Assembly (NCBI GenBank): GCA_938014215.1
Contig: CALLRW010000006.1
Span: 124,001-188,000, forward strand
Length of the DNA: 64,000 bases
Direction: 5' to 3'
From: an uncultured Alistipes sp.
GTDB lineage: Bacteria; Bacteroidota; Bacteroidia; Bacteroidales; Rikenellaceae
Shown here: positions 9,171 through 18,197 of the stretch, one piece after another
Layout of the letters: the number at the start of each line of letters is the position of its first letter
Numbering within the stretch: the first letter of the stretch is position 1
Program-made: the position numbers and the translations under genes
The notes under the pieces: generated by a model
Told to the model about the DNA's origin: nothing
Database searches by the model: none
What the model saw: only the letters and a program-made list of their open reading frames with translations

Positions 9171-11135
9171 ATGAAGAAGAAAAATTTGACCATCATACAG
9201 TTCGTTGCTCTCGCCGCCCTGACCGCAGCAACGGGGTGCACCGATCTGAAGTTTGGAGACCGTTTTCTGGAAAAGGCCCCCGGTGTGGACATGACCATCG
9301 ACTCGATCTTCTCGCGCAAGCTCTATGCCGACCGTGCGTTGACGAGCGCCTACGCCACGATGCGTTCCTGCCTGACACTTGGCAGCGACGAGGACTTTCC
9401 CAACGAAAGCAACGGCGACTACGGGTACAAACCGGCAGCCGACAAACTGGGTTGGGACAACCTCGACGCCTTGACCGACATCGTCAACAGCCACATGAGT
9501 TACGGAGGCGCCGCCTCGATCTACTACTCGGGGATCTACAATGCCGAGACCGAGAATTCGAGTTCCAGTACCAAAATGGGATTCAATCCCTGGCAGGATG
9601 CCACGTGGTGGGGCATCCGTCGCGCGCTGCTCTACATCGAGAACGTCGACAGGGTTCCCGACATGACCGCCGACGAGAAGGAGCGCGGCAAGGGGGAGGC
9701 CTACATGATCATGGCCTGCCACTACCTCGATCTGTTGCGCAATTTCGGAGGCATTCCGCTGCTCGACAAGGCCGTCAACGTAAGCAATCTCGACGGTGTG
9801 GATTTCAGACGCCGCAGCGTCGAACAGACCCTCAACCACATCATCTCGCTCTGCGACGAAGCAGCCGAGCGGCTTCCGTGGACGGTCAGTGCCGCAGAAG
9901 ACGGCCGCTTCACCAAAGCGGCGGCCATGGGGCTGAAGATCCGGGCCCTGGCCTTCGTCGCCAGTCCGCTCTTCAACTCCGCGACCCCCTATGCCCCGGC
10001 CCAATCGCCCGTCGGAGACAATGCCGCGAAGGTTTCGGCTCAGGAGGCCGAGCTGATGACCTGGCTGGGAGGCTTTTCAGCCGACCGCTGGCAACAGGTC
10101 GTTACCGCCTGCCAGGAGTTTTTTGACGAGAATGCCCGCAACGGCAACGTCTATGCGCTGGTCGATACGGACAATCCGGCCGAAGACTTCTCGAAGTGCT
10201 ATGCAGACCGCAACAACGGCGAGATACTGATCTCGACGGGCCGTCAGGTCGAGACGTTCTACGACCTCTATCACACCTACTGCTTCGGCCCCTCGGTCGA
10301 TCCCATCACGGGGAACAAGAACTGGGGATGGGGAGGCAGCTGCGTAACACTCAACTACGTGGATCTCTTCCCCTCGAATACCGGAGAACCCGCCCGCTAC
10401 CGGGACTGGATCGCCCGCAACGGACACAGCGGGACCCTGACCCACACCCCATTCGTCGACCGTGACCCGCGACTCTCCGAGTCGGTGATGGTCATCGGCG
10501 GTAAAAGTTTCCGGGGCCGGCAACCCGAAATGTGGATCGGCGGCACGGAGCGGGGCGAGAAAAATGTCGGACGAGCCATTTCGGGATTCTGCATCCGCAA
10601 GTTCTTCTGGGACTTCAATCCCGAAACCTATCACTACAAACCGGTCTGCTCGCCCTACCTGCGTCTGGCCGAGCTGTGTCTGACCTACGCCGAAGCCCTC
10701 AATGAAACAGGCAACACGGACGAGGCCAAGGTCTGGCTCAACAAGACACGCAACCGCGCCGGATTACCCGACATTACTGATGCCCAGCTGGCCCGTCTGC
10801 ACCCGGATGACGAGTTGGCCAAGGCTCCCGACTACCCCGAGACAAGCGGCGACAAGCGTCTTCGTGAGGAGATTCTCGACGAACGGGCGCGGGAGTTCTG
10901 TTTCGAGGAGGTCCGCTGGTACGATCTGATCCGCTGGAAGCGAGCCGACATTCTCTCAGAGCCTCTCTACGGCATTACCATCACCGGCAATGCCCAGGCA
11001 CTGGAGTTCTCCGACCCGGAGCCCGAACCGACCCGGGCCTGGACCGGCCAGTTCGACCCCAAATGGTATCTGAGCGCCTTCCCTTCGGACGAAATCAACA
11101 AAGGGTACGGTCTGGTACAGAATCCCGGCTGGTAG
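9171..11135 (+). CDS. susD: SusD/RagB-family glycan-binding lipoprotein (first)
   Basis: The 654-residue protein has lipobox Cys23 (ALTAATGCTDL). The N-terminal FLEKAPGVDM and the TPR-like helical core with AEALNETGNTDEAKVWLNKTRNRAGLP and LDERAREFCFEEVRWYDLIRWKRAD segments are diagnostic of SusD. SusD forms the extracellular lid on SusC and captures the oligosaccharide. At 654 residues it is longer than the usual 500-580. The extra length lies in the middle (about 330-470) and may shape the binding face. It is paired with the susC just upstream. Confidence 0.96.
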   Translation: MKKKNLTIIQFVALAALTAATGCTDLKFGDRFLEKAPGVDMTIDSIFSRKLYADRALTSAYATMRSCLTLGSDEDFPNESNGDYGYKPAADKLGWDNLDALTDIVNSHMSYGGAASIYYSGIYNAETENSSSSTKMGFNPWQDATWWGIRRALLYIENVDRVPDMTADEKERGKGEAYMIMACHYLDLLRNFGGIPLLDKAVNVSNLDGVDFRRRSVEQTLNHIISLCDEAAERLPWTVSAAEDGRFTKAAAMGLKIRALAFVASPLFNSATPYAPAQSPVGDNAAKVSAQEAELMTWLGGFSADRWQQVVTACQEFFDENARNGNVYALVDTDNPAEDFSKCYADRNNGEILISTGRQVETFYDLYHTYCFGPSVDPITGNKNWGWGGSCVTLNYVDLFPSNTGEPARYRDWIARNGHSGTLTHTPFVDRDPRLSESVMVIGGKSFRGRQPEMWIGGTERGEKNVGRAISGFCIRKFFWDFNPETYHYKPVCSPYLRLAELCLTYAEALNETGNTDEAKVWLNKTRNRAGLPDITDAQLARLHPDDELAKAPDYPETSGDKRLREEILDERAREFCFEEVRWYDLIRWKRADILSEPLYGITITGNAQALEFSDPEPEPTRAWTGQFDPKWYLSAFPSDEINKGYGLVQNPGW

Positions 11136-11164
11136 CCGATTGTCAAACCGTCAAAAAACGAATC

Positions 11165-14161
11165 ATGAAAAAAGCATATCTTGCAATTCTGTTCACGTTC
11201 ACAGCACTGTGTGGGGTCCAGGCCGAGAAGATCGAGATCCGGGTTCTGGACTCCTGGGACCGTCCTTTGAGTGAGGTTGCGGTCCGTGTGGGCGACGAAG
11301 GGACCGTTCGGGTCCTCACCGACGAGCGCGGAGTGGCAGAAATCGAAGCAGCCGAAGGATCCGAACTCACGCTTACGCTCTTCAACCGCCAAAGCCGGAC
11401 CGTACGTGTCGACGCTCCGCAGATCGAGGTCCGACTCACGGAGGAGGACCTGCTCTTCGACATCGGATACGACGAGCGTATCCGCAAATCCGAAAGCACG
11501 GCCTCCTTGTCCCAGGCCGTGGCCCGGGATATCGAGGCCTCGGGCAACACGACCGTCATGAACAATCTCTACGGACTAATTCCCGGATTGGGAGTCTACC
11601 AGGGCTCCAACCTACCGTGGGACAACAACCCGACCCTTTACGTGCGCGGCCAGGGATCGTTTGGGGGCAACCAGGTACTGGTGCTTGTCGACGGCATCGA
11701 ACGCGACATGTCACAAGTCAGCCCCGAGGAGGTCGAGAGCATCACGGTGCTCAAGGATGCCGCCTCACTGGCGCTTTACGGGAATCGCGGAGCTGACGGC
11801 GTGGTGGTGATCACGACCAAACGCGGCGGCGACCATGGTCTGCGCAGCCGGATCAACTACGACTTCGGGGTGCAGACTCCGTTCCGGGTTCCGCGCATGG
11901 CCGATGCCTACACCTACGCCAGCGGCATAAACGAAGCGCTGGCCAACGACGGGCTCGCCCCGCGTTACACCCAGCACGACATGCGGCTCATTGCCGGCCA
12001 CCGACGCCCGCAGCTCTTTCCCGACATCGACTGGCAGGCGCTGATTCTGCGCCAGGCAGCCTTCACCCACGATCTGAACCTCACCTTCGACGGCAACGGG
12101 AAACGCGTCCGCTATTTTGTCTACGCCAACTACAACTCCTACCGCGGACTGTTGAACAACACCGGGATGAACGACGGCTATTCGACCCAGGCGGGGATGG
12201 ATGCCCTGAAGGTCCGGTCGAATATCGAGGCCCGGCTGACCAAGAGCACCTTGGTACGGGTCGATCTGATGGGACGGCTGATGCAGTACCAGCAGCCTTC
12301 GGCCGGGACCGATCTGGCCGGCATGTACGACACGCCCGCGGCAGCCTTCTACCCGCTGGCGCCCGTGGCCGAAGGGGGCGGATGGGCCCGCAGCCATCTC
12401 TTTGCGAATCCGCTGGCCGAGCTCGTCGCCCGCGGCTATAACACCACCCTGCAGCGGACACTCTTCGCCGACCTGACCATCGATCAGGATCTGTCGGCCC
12501 TGACCAAGGGTCTTTCCTTCCAGGTGCGCGTCGCCTACGACAACTCGGCAGACATCACCGACTCACGCACGTGTGACTATGCCTACATGGAGGTCGCGCA
12601 GGCAACCGATGCGATCGGCAACGTCCAGCAGCTACTCTACACCCCCTACGGCAACAACAGCAACATGGTCTTCAACAGCAGCCTCAGCGCTTCGATGAGT
12701 CGGACGTCCGTATGGGCCAAACTGCTCTACGACCGGCAGTTCGGGGCTCACGGCATTACGGCGCGCCTGATTTTCAACGAGAACCGTTCGGACTACCGCG
12801 GAGCCAACAACTCCTACATGTACCGCGACGGCATCGCCTCGGTGGGTTACAACTACGACTCGCGCTACCTGGTCAACGCCGTGGTGAGCTACGCCGGGGC
12901 CAGCCAGATGCCCGCGGGGGACAAATACCGGATCTATCCGGCGATTTCGGCCGCGTGGGTGGCCTCCAATGAGTCATTCCTGAAAGGGAGCCGGGTCATC
13001 GACCTGCTCAAATTGAGGGCCTCGTTCGGCATCACGGGCATGAGTGCCCGTCTGGACTACGACATGGACAAGCAGTTCAACGGTTCGGGCAACTCCTACA
13101 TCTTCGTCGGCAGCGTCTCGCAATATGGAATGGCCCAGGGGGCACTTCCCTCCACGGGCATCGAACCCGAACGCGAACACCGGAGCAACCTCGGACTTGA
13201 GGTGGGCCTGTTCGAGGAGCTGACCTTCGATGCCGACCTCTTCTACAATGTCCGGCAGAACATCCGGGTCTCGTCGGAGGCGACCCTTTCGGGCGTGCTC
13301 GGAATCGGGGCCCCGGACATCTTCACGGGAAAGGTCCGCAACTACGGCTGGGAGCTTGCCCTGGGATGGCACAAGCGCATGGGCGACTTTGCCTGGGACC
13401 TTCGCGGACAGATCTCCTATGCCAAGAACGAGATTCTCCAGAAAGAGGAGGGTTACAAGCCCCACTGGTACATGTATGCCCAAGGCAACGCCATCGACCG
13501 TTTCTATGGGCTGATGGCCGACGGGCTCTATCAGGCGGAAGATTTCGAGGCTGACGGCACCCTTCGCAAGGGGCTGCCCGTGACGACCTACCAAAGCGAC
13601 GTGCAGCCGGGCGACGTAAAATATGCCGATCTGAACGGCGACGGCAAGATCGACGCCAACGACTGTGCCTACCAACTCTACGCCGCACTGCCGCAAATCT
13701 ACTACGGATTTCATGTCGGATTACAGTGGCGGGGACTGGGTCTGAACGCCTACTTCCAGGGGACAGGGCGTTCGACGGTGGCAACGACCCTGGCAAGCAT
13801 CTACCAGCCCCTCTACGGCAACGACCGCAACGTCTCGGAATACTACATGCAGAACCGCTGGTCGCCTTACGACACCACGGGCCGTTATCCGCGACTGACG
13901 ACGCAATCCAACGCCAACAACTTCGCCACCAGTTCGTTGTGGACCGAGCGAGGCGATTTCTTCAAGTTGCGAACGTTGAGCCTCTCCTATCGGCTGCCCT
14001 CCCGGATCGCCTCGAAAATTCGCATGCGTGAATGCAGCCTTTATCTCAAGGGGATGAACCTCTTCTCGACGGATCACATCGACATTCTCGATCCCGAATA
14101 CATCAACACGGGATATCCGTCGGCCCGTTCCTATCAGATTGGTCTCAACCTTATCTTCTAA
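11165..14161 (+). CDS. susC: SusC/RagA-family TonB-dependent transporter (second)
   Basis: ATG 11165 (MKKAYLAILF..., 29 bases after susD1) gives a signal peptide and a 998-residue protein. An earlier in-frame start at 11063 would overlap susD1 and was rejected. Domains: a short N-terminal beta-sandwich (about 22-92), a divergent TonB-box/linker (DIGYDERIRKSES in place of the usual GYG-KK), plug (LVLVDGIERDMSQV, ESITVLKDAASLALYG, GADGVVVITT), and barrel ending IGLNLIF. It is clearly a different paralogue from susC1, shorter at the N-terminus. Two SusC types in one operon suggest import of two product classes or two sizes of the same glycan. Confidence 0.96.
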   Translation: MKKAYLAILFTFTALCGVQAEKIEIRVLDSWDRPLSEVAVRVGDEGTVRVLTDERGVAEIEAAEGSELTLTLFNRQSRTVRVDAPQIEVRLTEEDLLFDIGYDERIRKSESTASLSQAVARDIEASGNTTVMNNLYGLIPGLGVYQGSNLPWDNNPTLYVRGQGSFGGNQVLVLVDGIERDMSQVSPEEVESITVLKDAASLALYGNRGADGVVVITTKRGGDHGLRSRINYDFGVQTPFRVPRMADAYTYASGINEALANDGLAPRYTQHDMRLIAGHRRPQLFPDIDWQALILRQAAFTHDLNLTFDGNGKRVRYFVYANYNSYRGLLNNTGMNDGYSTQAGMDALKVRSNIEARLTKSTLVRVDLMGRLMQYQQPSAGTDLAGMYDTPAAAFYPLAPVAEGGGWARSHLFANPLAELVARGYNTTLQRTLFADLTIDQDLSALTKGLSFQVRVAYDNSADITDSRTCDYAYMEVAQATDAIGNVQQLLYTPYGNNSNMVFNSSLSASMSRTSVWAKLLYDRQFGAHGITARLIFNENRSDYRGANNSYMYRDGIASVGYNYDSRYLVNAVVSYAGASQMPAGDKYRIYPAISAAWVASNESFLKGSRVIDLLKLRASFGITGMSARLDYDMDKQFNGSGNSYIFVGSVSQYGMAQGALPSTGIEPEREHRSNLGLEVGLFEELTFDADLFYNVRQNIRVSSEATLSGVLGIGAPDIFTGKVRNYGWELALGWHKRMGDFAWDLRGQISYAKNEILQKEEGYKPHWYMYAQGNAIDRFYGLMADGLYQAEDFEADGTLRKGLPVTTYQSDVQPGDVKYADLNGDGKIDANDCAYQLYAALPQIYYGFHVGLQWRGLGLNAYFQGTGRSTVATTLASIYQPLYGNDRNVSEYYMQNRWSPYDTTGRYPRLTTQSNANNFATSSLWTERGDFFKLRTLSLSYRLPSRIASKIRMRECSLYLKGMNLFSTDHIDILDPEYINTGYPSARSYQIGLNLIF

Positions 14162-14165
14162 CGTC

Positions 14166-15851
14166 ATGCGAACGATGAAAAAACAACTCATCTACCTCTT
14201 CGCCGTTTCGCTTCTGGGAGCAGGTGCAGTCTCCTGCAGCGATTTTCTGGAGCTCGACGAATCCGAATATCATACGGTAAAATACCAGTTTTCGACCTTC
14301 AACCGGGTGAAACAGAGCGCCACGAATGTCTACGGTTATGTTCGTGACGGGCTCTCCGATGTCGAGCAGACGATGCTCGACGCCGCATCGGACGATGCCG
14401 TCTACGCCTGGGAGACGGGCGGCATCAAACGCTTCTACGACGGCAGCTGGTCGCCCATTAACCTCATCGACGACCGCTGGGGAGAACTCTACGAAGCCAT
14501 TGCGGCGGCCAACTATTTTCTGGAGAACTGCCCCGAGGACTTCCCCGAAGCCAAGTATCAGGACAGTTACGAGGAGGATCTCGAGCAACTGCGGAACTAC
14601 CCCTACGAGATCCGCGCGTTGCGAGCCTACTTTCACTTCGAACTGCTCAAGCGCTACCGTTCGATCATCATCGGCGACCGTTCCTTCTCGAAGGAGGAGG
14701 TCAACGAGCTGGAACCCGTCGACTATGACACGGCCACGGAGTGGATCGTCAAGGAGTGCGAAGCGGTGATCCCATCCCTTCCGACGACCTACTCGGGGAG
14801 CTACTACGGCGAGGTAGGGCGTGTCACGCGCGGCATGGCCCAGGCCCTCAAGGCGCGGGTGCTGCTCTACGCGGCCAGTCCGCTGAACAACCCGCAGAAC
14901 GACCCGATCCGCTACCTGAAAGCGGCGGCGGCAGCCAAGGAGATCATCGACAGCGGCGTTTACGAGCTCATCGACGAACCGACCACCAACAACGCCTCGG
15001 CCAAAGGACTCATCTTCGGAAAGATCTGTCCATCAAGTTCGGAATTCGAGGCGGCCAACTTCCCGATCGGTTACGAGGGGGGCAACTCGGGCGTCTGCCC
15101 CTCACAAAACCTGGCCGAGGCCTTTGACATGCGTAACGGCGAGCCCTTTGATCGCAACAACGACGGGCACTGGCGCAATCAGCTCAACGCCGCGATGCGC
15201 GATCCCCGTTTTGCCAAGACGCTGCTCTACAACGGCGCCATGTTCAAGAACCAGTACATTCAGTCCTACACGGGCGGGCGAAACGGTCAGCCACTCGACG
15301 GCGCCTCCCCCACCTCCTACTATCTCTACAAACATATCCAGGAGGAGACCAGTTTCGTGGTCGGGAGCGAGACCTACTTCCAGCATGTCTACCCGATCTT
15401 CCGCTACGCCGAAGTATTGCTGAACTATGCCGAAGCGCTGGGGGCCGCCACCGGCGATGCCCGGTTCACGGGAGAGATGACGGTCGACGGGCAGCAGATC
15501 GATTTCACGCTTTCGCCGCTGGATGCCATGAACCGGGTCCGTACGCGCTACGGCATGCCGGAGCTGACGTCGGTGATCAACTATGACAGTTTCGAGACCC
15601 GTCTGCGCAACGAACGGCGGGTTGAGCTGGCCTTCGAAGGGCATCGTTTCTGGGATCTGCGCCGCTGGATGATCGGTTCACAGACCACCCGGATCTACGG
15701 ACTGGAGATCACCAACAACAACGGAACGATGACCTATGCCCGCAAACTAGTCCAGGAACGCACCTGGCAGGATAAGATGTACTTCTACCCCATCTCCGAG
15801 ACCGAACAATACAACAACCGTCACCTGATCCAGAACAACGGTTGGAACTAA
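14166..15851 (+). CDS. susD: SusD/RagB-family glycan-binding lipoprotein (second)
   Basis: The 561-residue protein has lipobox Cys24 (LLGAGAVSCSDFLELDE). ATG 14166 is preferred, with ATG 14175 (MKKQLIYL) nearly as good. SusD hallmarks are the FLELDES start, IRALRAYFHFELLKRY, LNYAEALGAATGD, and LRNERRVELAFEGHRFWDLRRWM near the C-terminus. It starts 4 bases after susC2, so the two are translationally close and should form one SusCD complex. Length is normal for the family. The glycan is not predictable by eye. Confidence 0.96.
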   Translation: MRTMKKQLIYLFAVSLLGAGAVSCSDFLELDESEYHTVKYQFSTFNRVKQSATNVYGYVRDGLSDVEQTMLDAASDDAVYAWETGGIKRFYDGSWSPINLIDDRWGELYEAIAAANYFLENCPEDFPEAKYQDSYEEDLEQLRNYPYEIRALRAYFHFELLKRYRSIIIGDRSFSKEEVNELEPVDYDTATEWIVKECEAVIPSLPTTYSGSYYGEVGRVTRGMAQALKARVLLYAASPLNNPQNDPIRYLKAAAAAKEIIDSGVYELIDEPTTNNASAKGLIFGKICPSSSEFEAANFPIGYEGGNSGVCPSQNLAEAFDMRNGEPFDRNNDGHWRNQLNAAMRDPRFAKTLLYNGAMFKNQYIQSYTGGRNGQPLDGASPTSYYLYKHIQEETSFVVGSETYFQHVYPIFRYAEVLLNYAEALGAATGDARFTGEMTVDGQQIDFTLSPLDAMNRVRTRYGMPELTSVINYDSFETRLRNERRVELAFEGHRFWDLRRWMIGSQTTRIYGLEITNNNGTMTYARKLVQERTWQDKMYFYPISETEQYNNRHLIQNNGWN

Positions 15852-15874
15852 CGACACCCAAAATTTTCAATCAC

Positions 15875-18184
15875 ATGAAAAAGATGCTGATGACTTTTGC
15901 CCTTTTGAACTCGCTCGCCTTCCTTGCAATGGCCTGCAGCCAGGACAATACCGAATACATGCAGCCACACTTCGAGGATATGGAGGCCTATACCCCGGCC
16001 GATCTTCCACGCTGGCCCCACGCCGTCTTCTGCTTCGACGAGCGCACCTGCACCGACGTGCAGACGGCTGCCAACCGCCAGGAGCTGGGCACCGTCCGCC
16101 GCTCCGGAACCCGGACGACCGTCGTCGCCTACAGCTCGGCGGAGAATATCTCCTTCTCGACGCTGCAAAGCGGCGAGAACCCCTACGACTACCTGCTGCA
16201 AATCGAGGATCTCGACAAGGATATCCCACAGATCTGGATGCAGTGCTCCTCCCTCGCCCAAACGGCGGAACGCATCGAACTCACCCCGCTGACCTCGGCG
16301 CTGGAGATACGGATGACCGACGTGCCGGAGGATCTCGAATCCCTCGAGATCGTTCTACCCGGGATGAACGACGCCCTCTACCTCTTCTCGGGCAAAACCG
16401 AACCCGCCTCCGAGCCCCAAAGCAAGACCCTGCGGCTGACAGCCTCGGACGACGCACGCACGTTCTACCTCTTCCCGATGCTTTCGAACCGTACGTGGAA
16501 CCTTGACTTCACCGTCACGATCAACGGTTCGCAATACCCCGGCAGACTCACAATTCCCCATGGGATCAAAGCCGGAGAGGCCCTCGAGGTGGATTTTGAT
16601 TTCGCCGGGATGGACGAGGGGAGCTACAGGGTCTCCTACCGGGAAGCCGAATATGGCACACGTCCCGAATTGCTGACCTCAAACACCTTCGAGAATGCCC
16701 GTTACGACGAGGCCTTCAAGGACCACAACCCCTACTACAACGTCTACGTGCTGCAGGGTTCGACCTGGAAGTCGGTCGAGGTACACAACGCCCTGTGCTC
16801 CAACGCACCGCTGCTTCACGAACAGATCTGGAACGACTGGAACAACGCCAAGAAACTCCGCGACACGATGTGCTACGTCCAGTTCCTCGACGAGTTCAAC
16901 GGTCCGGTCCGCGTACGGGTCGAGAAACGCGAGCCATTCTCGCAGGTTCAGGTGCGCCCCTCGACCTGGGGCATCTCCGCCCAGACCGTGGCTGCCAATA
17001 CGATCGAGTTTACACTTCCGAGCTGGGAGCATCGCAAGGTTTCGGTCGAATTCGACGGAGACCGCTACCACAACCTCTTCCTGCTGCCCAACCGTCCCGA
17101 CCCGATGCGTGACCTCTATGCCGACGGTTCGGCCGACCGCTATGTCCGAAACGGAGTACACTACTTCGGCGGGGGCAAGGAGCATGTTCTGGCCGAGAAC
17201 GATCCCATCCTGCTGACTTCCGGCCAGACCCTCTACATCGACGAAGGAACGACCGTCTACGGCCGGGTCGAGGCCCGAGGGAGCAATATTACCATCGCGG
17301 GCCGGGGCACCCTCTCCGGAGCCAAACTCCAGCATGTGGGCAGCCAGTACTCAAGCGGCAACATTCTGATCGACGTTCTCAACAACGACGGATCGAACAA
17401 CTGCTCGGGGCTCCGCATCGAGGGTGTCACGCTCGTCGACACCCCCAACTGGTGCCTGCGCATCTTCAACACCGACAACGTCACGATCGACAACATCAAC
17501 ATGATCCACTGGATTCTCAACGGCGATGGCATCGATATCTGTACCGGCAAACACATCACGATTACGGACTGCATGCTCCGCACCTACGACGACTGCATCA
17601 CGCTCAAGGTTCGCCACAATGCCAAGCCCATCGGTCCGATCGACGATGTGAAGATCGAGCGCTGTCTGGTATGGACCGAACTGGCCCGAGGGATCGTCGT
17701 CGGTCCGGAGTGCGGAGACATGACCTCGCTCTCCTACAAGACGGGAGGCATCTCCAACGTAACGGTTTCAGACTGCGTGGTGCTCGAAGCCTCGCGAGCC
17801 AACGACGACAATTTCGAAAATGCCGGCCTGGCTGTCATGGCAGAATCCGCCGGATCGAATGCACCGGGAGTTCCAGGGCCCATCGAGAATGTTCTCTTCG
17901 AGGATTGCGTGGTCGACAACATCCACTCCTCGGGACGTCCCATCACCATCGAAGCCCGGGCTCATGCCGACGGCAAGTGCACCGTTTCGCAGATCACCTT
18001 CCGCAACGTGGAGATCCTCACCCAGAGCGGCTGCCGGGTTTCGGGCATCGACCCGCAGGGGAACGTCTTCCGCAACCTGACCTTCGACAACTGCACCTAC
18101 AACGGGCTGAAGATTACGTCACTGGACCCCTCGTTCCTGATTTGTACAAACATCGACGACGTGACGGGTCTCAAATTCCAATAA
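15875..18184 (+). CDS. GH28-type parallel beta-helix glycoside hydrolase, lipoprotein with long N-terminal extension
   Basis: The 769-residue protein has lipobox Cys21 (LAFLAMACSQD). Residues about 30-250 look like fimbrillin-type beta-sandwiches and 255-430 an Ig-like lead-in domain. Residues about 430-769 are a right-handed beta-helix. The catalytic acids fit GH28: Asp551 in NGDGID and Asp572-Asp573 in YDDC, a spacing of 21 and 1, as in Asp180/201/202 of Aspergillus polygalacturonase II. The GHG histidine of polygalacturonases is Arg605 (ARGIVVG), and no classic RIK motif is seen. So it is an atypical GH28 enzyme, perhaps not acting on galacturonan. GH49, another beta-helix family of the same clan, was considered, but the acid spacing fits GH28 better. 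The lipid anchor suggests a surface endo- or exo-acting enzyme feeding the SusCD complexes. Confidence 0.8.
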   Translation: MKKMLMTFALLNSLAFLAMACSQDNTEYMQPHFEDMEAYTPADLPRWPHAVFCFDERTCTDVQTAANRQELGTVRRSGTRTTVVAYSSAENISFSTLQSGENPYDYLLQIEDLDKDIPQIWMQCSSLAQTAERIELTPLTSALEIRMTDVPEDLESLEIVLPGMNDALYLFSGKTEPASEPQSKTLRLTASDDARTFYLFPMLSNRTWNLDFTVTINGSQYPGRLTIPHGIKAGEALEVDFDFAGMDEGSYRVSYREAEYGTRPELLTSNTFENARYDEAFKDHNPYYNVYVLQGSTWKSVEVHNALCSNAPLLHEQIWNDWNNAKKLRDTMCYVQFLDEFNGPVRVRVEKREPFSQVQVRPSTWGISAQTVAANTIEFTLPSWEHRKVSVEFDGDRYHNLFLLPNRPDPMRDLYADGSADRYVRNGVHYFGGGKEHVLAENDPILLTSGQTLYIDEGTTVYGRVEARGSNITIAGRGTLSGAKLQHVGSQYSSGNILIDVLNNDGSNNCSGLRIEGVTLVDTPNWCLRIFNTDNVTIDNINMIHWILNGDGIDICTGKHITITDCMLRTYDDCITLKVRHNAKPIGPIDDVKIERCLVWTELARGIVVGPECGDMTSLSYKTGGISNVTVSDCVVLEASRANDDNFENAGLAVMAESAGSNAPGVPGPIENVLFEDCVVDNIHSSGRPITIEARAHADGKCTVSQITFRNVEILTQSGCRVSGIDPQGNVFRNLTFDNCTYNGLKITSLDPSFLICTNIDDVTGLKFQ

Positions 18185-18197
18185 TCGCACTATCTTT

